50,972 bases of DNA from a virus. The notes beneath the pieces were generated by a model that worked only from the letters and a program-made list of their open reading frames with translations, was not told where the DNA came from and did no database searches. Position 1 is the first letter of the stretch. Every line of letters starts with the position of its first letter. The translations under genes were made by a program, and so were the position numbers. The DNA lies in the IMG/VR virus record IMGVR_UViG_3300036859_000587, positions 1 to 50,972 of that record; one strand, 5' to 3'. Of the stretch, positions 29,234-38,169 are shown piece by piece.

Positions 29234-31009
29234 GTGTCGCGGTGGTGGATGACCGGCCGGCAGCAGCAGACCGAGGCCGCCCGGGTCGCGGCCGCGACGA
29301 TCCGCGGCGACGCGCTGGCGGCTGCGGCGGTGGCGATGCGCACCGGCCGGGACCGCATCACCCCGCGGGAAAGCACCTGGCAGCGGGAGGCGTGGGGGTT
29401 CTACGAGGACTTGGGCGAATTCGGCTACGGCGTGGACTGGCGCGCCAACAAGATCTCCCGGGTCCGGTTGCGCGCCGCCCGCCTCGACCCGGACCAGGAC
29501 GAGCCGGTCATCGACGAGGAACCCTCTGCGGCGTCCGCGCTGGTGGAACGGCTCGCCGGCGGGGACCCGGCCGCGCAGGGCGACCTGCTGTCCACCCTGG
29601 CGGTGTATCTGGACGTGCCCGGCGAGGGCTGGCTGGTCGGCGAACGCGACGCCGACGGGACGGAACGGTGGTACGGCCGGTCCAATGAGGAGATCCGGCG
29701 CCGCGACCAGGGGATCGAGGTGATCGACGACGAGACGTCCGCGGTACGCGGATCCGCGGTGTGGCGGCCGCTGGCCGCCGACTCGTTGATCACCCGGGTG
29801 TGGCGGCCACACCGCCGGTTCCGGCATCAGGCCACCTCCGCCGCCCGCGGTGCCCGCACCATCATGCGGGAACTGGAGCTGGTCAACCGGCACATCCAGG
29901 CCCAATACCTGTCCCGGTTGGCCTCCGCAGGGGTGGTCATCTTCCCGGAGGAGGTCACGTTCCCGGTGCGGGAGGAGTTCGCCGACGCGCCGGACCCGTT
30001 CGTCGCCGAGTGGATCGAGACCGCGAAGGAGGCGATCGCCACCCCCGGCACGGCGGCGGCGGTGGTGCCGATCCCGATGCGGATGCCCGGCGAATTCATC
30101 GACAAGATCACGCACCTGGATTTCACCCTGAAGATCGACGAGAAGATCCTGGAGAAACGGGAGGCGGTGATCCGGCGGCTGGCCACCCGGCTGGACATGC
30201 CCGCCGAGGTGCTGCTCGGCACGGGGGACATCAACCATTGGGGGCAGTGGTTCATCGACGAGGACTCGATCAAGACCCACATCGCGCCCACCGTGGAGAT
30301 GATCGTGTCGTGCCTGACCGTCGGCTATCTGCGGCCGCTGCTGGCTGCCGAGGGTGGGCAGGACCCGGACGCATGGGTGGTGTGGTACGACCTGTCCGAG
30401 CTCACCCAGCGGCCGGATAAATCCGCGAACGCGGTGGCCGCCTACGACCGGTTCGAGTTGTCCGGGGCGGCGCTGCGCCGGGAGACCGGATTCGACGAGG
30501 CGGACGCCCCGGAACGGGACGAGCTGCGGGCGATGGGCCTGAAGGCGATGCTCAAGACCCCGCAGGTGGGGTTGGGCGCGCTGGACGAGCTGACCGGGAC
30601 CGGGACTCCAGTCCCCGGCGTCGGCACGGGCGGCGGACCGGGGTCGCCGCCCGTGCCGGAACCGGACATGGGCCCCCCCGAACCGGTGGAGACGGAACCG
30701 GGGCCGCCTGAGGCGGCCCGGGCCGCGATGGTGCGGACGTTGACCGCCGCGCAGGTGGAGGAGCATCGGGTGGCGCTGGGACTGGGCGGCTGGGAGGTGT
30801 GGCACCCCACGGCGGTATGTGAGGCGGCGGAGCAGGCCAGCTGCCCGGTCACCTGGGCGATGTATGAGCATCCGGGGATCGCGCCGGGCACCTCGGGGCT
30901 GTACCGGGTGAGGGTCGGCGACGACGGCGATATCCATCTCGGTGAGCCAGCGCACGCGATGGTCGCCGATGTCGATTGGGTGACCACCCCTGTGAAGGCG
31001 GGCAGATGA
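29234..31009 (+). CDS. Portal protein
   Basis: 591 residues from GTG 29234. GWLVGERDADGTERWYGRSN, VWRPHRRFRHQATSAARGA, MRELELVNRHIQAQYLSRL, and the later KREAVIRRLATRLDMPAEVL, NHWGQWFIDEDSIKTH form the usual actinophage portal pattern. The C-terminal about 100 residues after a Pro/Gly-rich linker (VPEPDMGPPEPVETEPG) are variable. Portals form the dodecameric DNA gateway at one capsid vertex and dock the terminase. First gene of the structural operon; the 106-bp gap before it holds no visible gene. Confidence 0.87.
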   Translation: MSRWWMTGRQQQTEAARVAAATIRGDALAAAAVAMRTGRDRITPRESTWQREAWGFYEDLGEFGYGVDWRANKISRVRLRAARLDPDQDEPVIDEEPSAASALVERLAGGDPAAQGDLLSTLAVYLDVPGEGWLVGERDADGTERWYGRSNEEIRRRDQGIEVIDDETSAVRGSAVWRPLAADSLITRVWRPHRRFRHQATSAARGARTIMRELELVNRHIQAQYLSRLASAGVVIFPEEVTFPVREEFADAPDPFVAEWIETAKEAIATPGTAAAVVPIPMRMPGEFIDKITHLDFTLKIDEKILEKREAVIRRLATRLDMPAEVLLGTGDINHWGQWFIDEDSIKTHIAPTVEMIVSCLTVGYLRPLLAAEGGQDPDAWVVWYDLSELTQRPDKSANAVAAYDRFELSGAALRRETGFDEADAPERDELRAMGLKAMLKTPQVGLGALDELTGTGTPVPGVGTGGGPGSPPVPEPDMGPPEPVETEPGPPEAARAAMVRTLTAAQVEEHRVALGLGGWEVWHPTAVCEAAEQASCPVTWAMYEHPGIAPGTSGLYRVRVGDDGDIHLGEPAHAMVADVDWVTTPVKAGR

Positions 31010-31152
31010 GTCCGGTGCGGCATGTGGTGGTGATCCCGGAGAGCACCGTGGAGGTGGTCGCGTTGGATGCCACCCACGCCGCGATCATGGACGCCGATGG
31101 CACCGCCCGGGTGATCTGCGCCACCGACTGCCCGCACCGGGCGGTGAACTGA
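31006..31152 (+). CDS. Small protein between portal and MuF-protease genes
   Basis: 48 residues, mainly beta pattern (RHVVVIPESTVEVVALD, ARVICATDCPHRAVN). ATGA overlap with the portal gene and one-base overlap with the MuF-protease ATG. Function unknown. Confidence 0.65.
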   Translation: MSPVRHVVVIPESTVEVVALDATHAAIMDADGTARVICATDCPHRAVN

Positions 31153-33809
31153 TGCCCCGGGTCGCCGGCCCGTCGCTGGCCGAGCTGGACCGGCTCGCCG
31201 ACGCGTTCACCGCCTCCATGCTGGCCGCCGTCGCCTCAGTGCTCGAGGACGCGGCGGAAGCGCTGCCCGCCACGGCGACGGTGGAGGACCTGGCGGGGCT
31301 GCGGGACGGCTGGACCGCGCGGGTCGATCAGGCGCTGCTCGGCGAGCTGTCCGGCGCGTACTGGCGCGGCGTGGACGTGATCCACGGCCGGGTCGGGCGG
31401 ATCGCCGACCAGCTGGTCGGCGCGCAGGTGGTCACGGCGGCGGGCCGCCGCCGGTTCATCCCCCGGGTGCTGGCCGCGGTCGCGGACCTGTTCCTCGAGG
31501 CGGCCCGCAACCGCCTCGTCGGGGTCGGCGACGAGGTGTGGGAACACGCCCGGACTGGACTGCTGGACGGGTTCCGCGCCGGCGAGGGGATCGCTAAGCT
31601 GCGGGACCGGATCCGGGCCGCCGCAGGCCTGGCGGCGCCGCGCGCGGAGATGATCGCCCGCACCGAGGTGATCGGGGCGGCGAATCAGGGCGCGTTGGCC
31701 GAGATGAGCGCGACCGGGTTGCGCTCCACCAAGGAATGGTTGGCCACCCGGGACGGTCGGACCCGGGAAGAGCACGCGGCGGCGAACGGGCAGAAGGTGC
31801 CGCTGGATCAGCCGTTCCTAGTCGGCGGGGTGGCGATGAACGGCCCGCATGACCCGGCCGCGCCGGCGCATCTGACGATCAACTGCCGATGCACCACCCT
31901 GTTCGACGTGACCGAGGACCAGTTCCGGATCTTCGCCGTGGAGGAGACGCTGGTAGCGGCGGGAGGAGACACCATGCCGTGGCACATCGAGCGCCAGCAC
32001 ACCGGCTGCCCGGCCGGGAAACCGTGGGCGGTGGTCCAAGATGCCGACGGATCGGTGGCGGGTTGTCACGCGTCCGAGACCGACGCGGAGGAGCAGCTGG
32101 CGGCGTTGTACGCGAACGAACCGGAGGGATCAGCGATGGCCGAGCACGAGCATTTCGGGTCCACCGACAACCCGGTCAGCGACGCCCCGTGGGACGGTGC
32201 CACGTCCGGGTACACCGACGAGCAGTACCGGATGGCCTCGGCGGCCTGCGACGAGGGCGAGCACCCGAAGACGTCTTGCTTCCTCCCGCATCACGAGCCG
32301 GACGGCGCGATCAGCCGGGCCGGGCTGGGGGCCGCCGCCGGGCGGGTCGGTGCCCTGTCCGGCCGGTCGGCGGAATCGGTGGCCCGGGCCAAGGCGCATC
32401 TGCGTTCCCACTACACCGCGCTGGACCTGGACGTGCCGGACTCGCTGGCCGCGACCGAGGAGGAGTTCGAGGCGCTCGGTGGCAAACCGTCCAAGGGCAC
32501 CAAGAAGGACAAGCGGCTAACGGAGAACAGCTACGACGCCGAGACGGTGACCGCCGAGACGCAGGAGCAGCCGGCCGCCGCCTGGCAGGGGGTGCTGGTG
32601 GTGGAGGGCGTGACCACCGGCGACGGCCGAGAGTTCGCCGCCGGCGCGCTGGACTGGGCCGACCTGCCGGTGCCGCTGCGGTGGAAGAAGGAGGACGCGC
32701 ACGGGGGCGAGCATGACGTCACGGTCGCGGTCGGCCGGATCGACGAGGTGTGGCGCGACGGGAACGAGATCTGGGGCAAGGGCGTGTTCGACCTCGGTTC
32801 CGAGGACGGCGCGGAGGCGCACCGCCGGGTCGGCGCCGGGGTGCTCAAGGGCGTGTCCATCGACGCCGACGACATCGGGAACGCCGACCTGGAGTACATC
32901 TGGCCGGACGATTCGGATTCGATCCTGGACGAGACCGGCGACGGCGAGGACGAGCTGATCAAGCTGCTGTTCGGTCAGCCGGAGAAGGTGGTCTTCCATG
33001 GCGGCCGGATCCGGGCCGCCACCCTGGTGGACATCCCCGCGTTCGTGGAGGCCTACATCGCCCTGGTCGACGAACCCACTGCGGCCACGGCGCCGCTGGT
33101 CGCCTCGCTGACCGTGCTCGCCGACGAGGCACTTGAGCGGCCGCCTGCGGCCTGGTTCGCCGACCCCAGGCTGAGCGTGCTCACCCCGATCGTGGTCACC
33201 GACGAGGGCCGGGTGTACGGGCACGCCGCGCAGTGGGGCCAATGCCACCTCGGCTTCGCCGGCGAATGCGTGGCGGTGCCCCGGGAGGACACCTTCCCGT
33301 ACTTCCTCACCGGCGAGCTGGTGTGCGCGGACGGTTCGCGGGTCGCGGTGGGGCAGATCACCGCCGGTATCGGGCACGCCCCGATCCACTACCGGGCCCA
33401 GCCCGCCGCCGAGCATTACGACAACACCGCCGCCGTGGTCGCCGACGTGACCGTCGGCAACGACCGGCACGGGGTCTGGGTGGCGGGATCGCTGCGCGGC
33501 GACGTCGACGAGGCCCGGATCCACGCGTTGCGCGCGTCGGGTCAGGTGTCCCCGGATTGGCGCCGGATCGGCGGGCAGCTGCGGATGGTGGGGCTGCTGA
33601 CGGTGAACATCTCCGGCTACCAGGTGCCGCGGGCCCGGGTCGCCTCCGGCGCGGTGCAGGCGCTGGTCGCCACCGGCATCCCCCGCCTCGGTCGGGCGCC
33701 GGAGACCGACATCGAACGGGCCGCGCGCCGAGCATTGGCCAACGAGATCGCCGCCCGGGTGGCGGCCAAGCGCACCGCGCTGGTCGCCGGCGCCGCCCCG
33801 GGCTCGTGA
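31152..33809 (+). CDS. MuF-like head protein fused to prohead protease
   Basis: 885 residues. About 1-265 is a MuF-like minor head domain ending in EMIARTEVIGAANQGALAEM, EWLATRDGRTREEHAAANGQ and HLTINCRCTTLFD. About 270-470 holds conserved phage linker modules (IERQHTGCPAGKPWAVV, DAPWDGATSGYTDEQY, CFLPHHEPDGAI, AKAHLRSHYTALDLDVPDSL). From about 475 a capsid maturation protease appears: HGGEHDVTVAVGRIDEVWRD supplies the likely catalytic His, GVLKGVSIDADD the Ser. The C-terminal about 200 residues (YGHAAQWGQCHLGFAGECVA ... VSPDWRRIGGQLRM) are also conserved in such proteases. The fusion packages injection-type and scaffold-processing functions in one chain. Confidence 0.87.
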   Translation: MPRVAGPSLAELDRLADAFTASMLAAVASVLEDAAEALPATATVEDLAGLRDGWTARVDQALLGELSGAYWRGVDVIHGRVGRIADQLVGAQVVTAAGRRRFIPRVLAAVADLFLEAARNRLVGVGDEVWEHARTGLLDGFRAGEGIAKLRDRIRAAAGLAAPRAEMIARTEVIGAANQGALAEMSATGLRSTKEWLATRDGRTREEHAAANGQKVPLDQPFLVGGVAMNGPHDPAAPAHLTINCRCTTLFDVTEDQFRIFAVEETLVAAGGDTMPWHIERQHTGCPAGKPWAVVQDADGSVAGCHASETDAEEQLAALYANEPEGSAMAEHEHFGSTDNPVSDAPWDGATSGYTDEQYRMASAACDEGEHPKTSCFLPHHEPDGAISRAGLGAAAGRVGALSGRSAESVARAKAHLRSHYTALDLDVPDSLAATEEEFEALGGKPSKGTKKDKRLTENSYDAETVTAETQEQPAAAWQGVLVVEGVTTGDGREFAAGALDWADLPVPLRWKKEDAHGGEHDVTVAVGRIDEVWRDGNEIWGKGVFDLGSEDGAEAHRRVGAGVLKGVSIDADDIGNADLEYIWPDDSDSILDETGDGEDELIKLLFGQPEKVVFHGGRIRAATLVDIPAFVEAYIALVDEPTAATAPLVASLTVLADEALERPPAAWFADPRLSVLTPIVVTDEGRVYGHAAQWGQCHLGFAGECVAVPREDTFPYFLTGELVCADGSRVAVGQITAGIGHAPIHYRAQPAAEHYDNTAAVVADVTVGNDRHGVWVAGSLRGDVDEARIHALRASGQVSPDWRRIGGQLRMVGLLTVNISGYQVPRARVASGAVQALVATGIPRLGRAPETDIERAARRALANEIAARVAAKRTALVAGAAPGS

Positions 33810-33821
33810 GAGGAGGACACC

Positions 33822-33893
33822 ATGAGCTGCGGATGCTCGAAGAAGCCGACCCCGCCGCCCCCGCCCCCGCCGCCCGGCAACGGCGGCGGCTGA
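33822..33893 (+). CDS. Tiny cysteine/proline protein
   Basis: 23 residues: MSCGCSKKP followed by nine-residue Pro-rich and Gly-rich tail. GAGGAGGA ribosome-binding site 5 nt before the ATG is strong. Position between protease and capsid genes, and a CGC opening seen in my recollection of other actinophage mini-proteins, argue that it is real. Confidence 0.55.
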   Translation: MSCGCSKKPTPPPPPPPPGNGGG

Positions 33894-33906
33894 TAGCGCG
33901 ACGCGC

Positions 33907-33933
33907 CGCGCCGCTATTTGGTGGCACGGCGCG
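33907..33933 (+). terminator. Hairpin before the capsid gene
   Basis: CGCGCCG (33907-33913) pairs with CGGCGCG (33927-33933), 13-nt loop, in the 140-bp gap before the major capsid gene. No T tract; it could be a terminator or an mRNA processing or stabilising element. Confidence 0.35.
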
Positions 33934-34033
33934 CCCCGTGACACCCTGCCCCTGAACACAGCCGTCCCGCATACGGCACCGCCGCCCGCATCGGCACCCC
34001 CAGAACAGTGCTGCCGCTGCCGGAGGCCGGACC

Positions 34034-35800
34034 GTGGATGAGCTGCTCAACATTCCCGCAGACCTGACCCTTCTCTCCGACCAGGAGCTCGCCGCGCTCT
34101 CCGAGCAGGCGCACGCGGAGTTCGAGCGCGTCAACACCGCCGAGGAGGTGACCGCCGAAACCCTCGAGCGCCTGATGGCGCTGGAGACCGACCTCGACCG
34201 GCTGCAGGCCGAGACCTCCGGCCGGGCCGAGAAGGCCCGGGTGGCCGCCGAACGGGAAAAGGCCAAGCTGACCGAGGCCCGGGACCGGATCGCCGCCCGG
34301 GTGAACGGTCCCACCGCGACCGCGGTCGAAGGCGAAGTTGTGTTGGAGGCCCAGGCCGCCGTGGATCCGGAGGCCATCGCCGCGGCCGCTGCCCGCGGCA
34401 CCGTCTCCGCGCTGGTCTCGGTGCTCGGCGAACGTGGCGGGATGGACCTGGCCCGGATCTCCGAGCGCGCCACCGCCTCGCTGGCGCAGACCCGCGCCCA
34501 CGCGCCGGCCCCCTCGCTGCCGAAGGCCCGGCTCTCGGTCACCGCCGGCGTGGACATCCCCGGGCTGGCCAACGGGCAGGACCTGACCAGCCTGGACGCG
34601 ATGGTGGAGGCCTTCCACAAGCGGGCCCGCGGCCTGCCGGTCGCCAACGTCGGGCTGGCCGACGGCGGCCCGGTGGTCGCCACCATCCGCAACACCTTCG
34701 AGCACACCATCGACGACCGGACCAGCCCGGGGCAGATCGACGAGCTGCTGCGCTACCTGGTGGCCGAGGACAAGAAGGAAGCCCTGGTCGCCGGCGGCGG
34801 CTGGTGCGCCCCGTCGGAGGTGCGGTACGACTTCTTCAACATCGCCTGCGAGGCCGGGCTGGTCGACCTGCCCACCTTCGGTGTGAGCCGGGGCGGCATC
34901 CGCTACCCGGTGTCCCCGTCCCTGGCCGACACCACGCCCTCGGGGGTGTTCGGCGGCTTCTCCACCACGTTCGCGAACAGCTCCAACCCGTGGCTGTGGA
35001 CCGAGTCCGACGACGAGTTGACGGTCACCGGTTCGACCAACAAGCCGTGCGTGCGGATCCCCTGCCCGACCTTCGATGAGCGGCGGCTGGAGTGCTACGG
35101 CATCTGCCTGACCGCGGGCAACCTCACCGACTCCGCCTATCCCGAGGCGACGGCGAACTTCCTGCGGCTGCTGATGGCCGCGCACGCGCACGCCATGAAC
35201 GGCCGGATCATCGCCACCATGGCCACGCTTTCCTCGGCCGCGGTCACCGGCGGCGAATTCGCCGCCGCCGGCACCCCGGTCTACAACCAGTTCTTCGGCG
35301 GCGTCGGGCTGGCCGCCACCGATTACCGGGCCCGCTATGGCATGTGCGACGACGACGTCCTCGAGGTCGTCGCGCCGTACTGGCTGAAGGCCACGATCCG
35401 CGCCGACATCGCGCACCGCACCGGCATCGCGCCGGACCAGGTACCCGACTCGGCGATCAACGGCCAGCTCGCCGCGCTGAACGTGCGGGTCCAGTGGGTC
35501 AACGACTGGCAGGTGCGCGGCGCCAGCCAGTTCGGCAACGCCACCGCGATGACCGCATGGCCGACCACCGCCACGTTCATGATCTACGCGGCGGGGACGT
35601 TCCTGCTCGGCAACGGCCTGACCCTGGACCTGGGCGTGGTCCGCGACTCGGTGCTGAACGCCGAGAACGACCACACCGCCGCCTGGTCCGAGGAATGCCA
35701 CCTGGTCGCCAAGGTCGGGCACGAGTCGCGGCAGTACACGATCGTGTTCGAAGTCAACGGCACCACCGGCGCCGCGGACATCAGCGACGCCAGCCTCTGA
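34034..35800 (+). CDS. Major capsid protein with N-terminal scaffolding region
   Basis: 588 residues from GTG 34034. The first about 165 residues are charged and coiled-coil-like (TAEEVTAETLERLMALETDL, then an Ala/Glu/Arg-rich stretch), the delta-domain scaffold expected to be removed by the protease fused in the upstream gene. The rest is an HK97-fold shell protein: FFNIACEAGLVDLPTFGVSR, GIRYPVSPSLADTTPSGVF, RRLECYGICLTAGNLTDSAY, NDWQVRGASQFGN, TFMIYAAGTFLLGNGLTLDL. This pattern is common in actinophage capsid genes. Confidence 0.87.
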   Translation: MDELLNIPADLTLLSDQELAALSEQAHAEFERVNTAEEVTAETLERLMALETDLDRLQAETSGRAEKARVAAEREKAKLTEARDRIAARVNGPTATAVEGEVVLEAQAAVDPEAIAAAAARGTVSALVSVLGERGGMDLARISERATASLAQTRAHAPAPSLPKARLSVTAGVDIPGLANGQDLTSLDAMVEAFHKRARGLPVANVGLADGGPVVATIRNTFEHTIDDRTSPGQIDELLRYLVAEDKKEALVAGGGWCAPSEVRYDFFNIACEAGLVDLPTFGVSRGGIRYPVSPSLADTTPSGVFGGFSTTFANSSNPWLWTESDDELTVTGSTNKPCVRIPCPTFDERRLECYGICLTAGNLTDSAYPEATANFLRLLMAAHAHAMNGRIIATMATLSSAAVTGGEFAAAGTPVYNQFFGGVGLAATDYRARYGMCDDDVLEVVAPYWLKATIRADIAHRTGIAPDQVPDSAINGQLAALNVRVQWVNDWQVRGASQFGNATAMTAWPTTATFMIYAAGTFLLGNGLTLDLGVVRDSVLNAENDHTAAWSEECHLVAKVGHESRQYTIVFEVNGTTGAADISDASL

Positions 35801-35847
35801 CCGAGCCGACGGTAATGGCCGACTCGCATGGGAAGGGGTGAGCGTCG

Positions 35848-36744
35848 ATGGCCGGGCCGCGTCTGCTGGTCGACCGCCGCACGGTGTTCACCCCTTCTCC
35901 GTTCGGGCTGCTAAGCGTCGCCGAGTTCCCCGACGCCTCCGACCTGCATTGGCAGAACGGCATCACCTACACCGCGCGCTGCCCGGTCACGCTGGGCGCG
36001 TTGACCTACGACGAATGCATCGCCGTCACCGGAGCCGGCGGAGCTCCGCCGGCACCGGAGGCCAAGACCGACAACGTCGATTACCCGAACACCCGCGGGG
36101 CCACCCCGTTCACCGTCTACGCCAAGTTCGACTGCTCCCCGGTCGGGATCATCGACGAGGCCCGGCAGGTCGCCGAATCGGCGCTGGCCCAGGCCGAATC
36201 CTGGCAGGCGGAACGGGCGTTCTGGACCGGCCAGATCGGCGGCCAGGCGCTGGTGTTCCCGCACCTAGCCGCCGGCGCCGAGATCCTCGACGCGCAGGAC
36301 ATCACGCTGCAGACCGCGGCAGTCACTGGCGGCGGCCCGTTCGACATCGCCGAGGGCCTCGGCATCCTCGAGGCCGCGCTGGTCGACTGCTGGGGCGGGG
36401 CCGGGGTGATCCACGTGCCGCAGGTGGCGCTGCCCACCCTGGACGCCTGGGGACTGGTCAAGGCCAACGGCGGGGTGCTGAAAACCACCAACGGCAACCT
36501 GGTCGCCGTCGGGGCTGGTTATCCGGGGACCAGCCCCCTCGGCCAGGCCCGACCGTCCGGACAGTCCTGGCTCTACGCCACCGGCCCGGTCTTCGCCTAT
36601 CGCGGAGCGGCCCGGGTCTTCCAGCCGCGGGAGGCCATCGACCGGGGCAACAACACCGTGGAGATGATCGCCGAGCGCGAGTTCGTGCTCGGCTGGGACT
36701 GCTGTCACCAGGCCGTCCTGGTGACCCTCGGCGTGCCGACGTGA
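35848..36744 (+). CDS. Structural protein A, paralogue of the protein at 44295-45116
   Basis: 298 residues. Shares with the later paralogue the ordered motifs FDCSPVG near residue 93, a helix with ERAFWTGQIGG, GVIHVPQVALP, GAGYPGTSP and SWLYATGPVFAYRGA, then DRGNNTVEMIAEREFVLGWD. It follows the capsid gene and precedes the major tail gene, so a capsid or neck structural role is likely. Specific function unknown. Confidence 0.7.
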   Translation: MAGPRLLVDRRTVFTPSPFGLLSVAEFPDASDLHWQNGITYTARCPVTLGALTYDECIAVTGAGGAPPAPEAKTDNVDYPNTRGATPFTVYAKFDCSPVGIIDEARQVAESALAQAESWQAERAFWTGQIGGQALVFPHLAAGAEILDAQDITLQTAAVTGGGPFDIAEGLGILEAALVDCWGGAGVIHVPQVALPTLDAWGLVKANGGVLKTTNGNLVAVGAGYPGTSPLGQARPSGQSWLYATGPVFAYRGAARVFQPREAIDRGNNTVEMIAEREFVLGWDCCHQAVLVTLGVPT

Positions 36745-36757
36745 TGGGAGAGATGAG

Positions 36758-37432
36758 ATGACGGCAGCGATCTGCGCGTCGCCCATCAAGGGCACGCATC
36801 TGCGGCTGGTGAAGGTCGACGCCTGCGGGGTGCCGGTCACCGGCGCCTCCGGGCTGGTGGTGGTCACCAAGGGTTTCATCCAGGTGACGATGTCGCCGCA
36901 ATACGAGGACGGCGAGGAATTCTTCGAGCGCACCGCCGACGGCACCGCCTGCGTGAACGAGAAGGACGACCCGACGCTGAAGCGGCTCGAGCTGGGGGTG
37001 CAGTTCTGCGAGGTCAACCCGCTGGCCGCCTCCTACGTGCTCTCGGCCCGGGACATCACCTCCGGCGCCCCGGCCACCGGCTACGGTTTCGCGTTGGCCG
37101 AAGGCCAGCCCACCAACCGGTTCTCCATCGAGGTGTGGCAGAAGGTCGCCGGTTCCGGGGCCTGCGACCCGTCCGGGGTGCAGCGCTACATCTACAACGC
37201 CTGGCCGAACGTGGGCGCGGTGCAGCTGCAGGACTACGTGGTGGAGAACGGCACGTCCACGCTGGAGTTCAACTCGGAGACCTCCGGCGCCTCGACGTTG
37301 TGGGGTGACGGCCCGGGCGCGGGCACGTCCTGGTTGCCGGCCGGTTTCGCGGTCGAAGCCGACGAGCATTGGCTGTGGTCGATCACCACCGTCGCGCCGC
37401 CGACCGAGGCGTGTTCCACCGGGACCTTGTGA
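36758..37432 (+). CDS. Major tail protein
   Basis: 224 residues. IKGTHLRLVKVDACGVPV, the segment SPQYEDGEEFFERTADGTAC, VNEKDDPTLKRLELGVQFCE and NRFSIEVWQKVAGSGACDPS form the pattern of actinophage major tail proteins that stack as tail-tube rings. It lies before the fibre cassette, far upstream of the tail chaperones, an unusual place. Ribosome-binding site GGAGAG is about 9 nt before the ATG. Confidence 0.8.
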   Translation: MTAAICASPIKGTHLRLVKVDACGVPVTGASGLVVVTKGFIQVTMSPQYEDGEEFFERTADGTACVNEKDDPTLKRLELGVQFCEVNPLAASYVLSARDITSGAPATGYGFALAEGQPTNRFSIEVWQKVAGSGACDPSGVQRYIYNAWPNVGAVQLQDYVVENGTSTLEFNSETSGASTLWGDGPGAGTSWLPAGFAVEADEHWLWSITTVAPPTEACSTGTL

Positions 37433-37444
37433 GGAGCGTGACCC

Positions 37445-37717
37445 ATGGGCAAGAGCCTGATCATCCGGAAGAAGAGGGACGGGTCGGTCAACATCGAGGG
37501 TGAGGCCCCGGATACCCAGACCTTCTCGGCCAGGTTCCTGCAACGGGAGCTTGGTGACCTGGTGGACGTGAGGATCATCCTCCACACCAGTGACGGGGAC
37601 ATGGAGTACCAGTTCCAGGGCTACGAGCCCATCGAGGGAGCCTTCGAGGACGAAGAGAAGACCATTCCCCGGCTCAACTTCACCGGCCTGGTCTGCACCA
37701 AGGTTGAGGGGAGCTGA
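37445..37717 (+). CDS. Small protein at the start of the fibre cassette
   Basis: 90 residues, beta-rich with a basic start (SLIIRKKRDGSVNIEGE) and LVDVRIILHTSDGDMEYQFQ. From here to about 43.9 kb the codons are less GC-saturated than in flanking genes. Not recognised. Confidence 0.65.
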   Translation: MGKSLIIRKKRDGSVNIEGEAPDTQTFSARFLQRELGDLVDVRIILHTSDGDMEYQFQGYEPIEGAFEDEEKTIPRLNFTGLVCTKVEGS

Positions 37718-37734
37718 GTCCGATTCCAGACATC

Positions 37735-38169
37735 GTGAACAACATCGCCCTGGGTGAGGTTAAGAAATACTGGAAGCTCGACGGTGGGGCCAACGACGCC
37801 ATCATCGTGGTTCCCTTCGAGACCACCGGCCTGGAGGCCGACGCCACCATCCGGGACTACGACAACCTGTCCCTGCTGCTGGCCGGGACCACCAACGAAC
37901 AGACCACGATGGGCCGGAAGACGGTGACCAGCCCGGTCATCACGGTGGACGACACCAACAACCGGGTGGACATCGACTGCGCCGACATCGTGTGGACCGG
38001 GGCCACCGGCAACGCCATCTCGGCTCTTCAGTTCGTCTACGACCCGGACACCACCGTGGGTACCGACGCCGATCTGATCCCGCTGCACCTCCATGCCTTC
38101 GTCATAACTCCAGACGGTTCGGATGTTACAGCAGTTATAGCTGCTGCTGGTATATTCCGAGCCCAGTAA
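37735..38169 (+). CDS. Structural (fibre-module) protein with a recoded C-terminus
   Basis: 144 residues from GTG 37735. The segments IVVPFETTGLEADATIRDYD, LLAGTTNEQTTMGRKT, IVWTGATGNAISALQFVYDP and ITPDGSDVTAVIAAAGIFRAQ form a pattern I recognise in a common phage structural family whose C-terminus is TPDGSD(I/V)TA...AG(F/I)FRA. From about 38104 to the stop the codons switch to A/T-ending (16 of 21 sense codons), while those just before are mostly G/C-ending. The last 17 codons are duplicated at 38849-38902. An HNH gene has inserted here. The true start may lie further upstream; no good ribosome-binding site is seen for GTG 37735. Confidence 0.8.
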   Translation: MNNIALGEVKKYWKLDGGANDAIIVVPFETTGLEADATIRDYDNLSLLLAGTTNEQTTMGRKTVTSPVITVDDTNNRVDIDCADIVWTGATGNAISALQFVYDPDTTVGTDADLIPLHLHAFVITPDGSDVTAVIAAAGIFRAQ

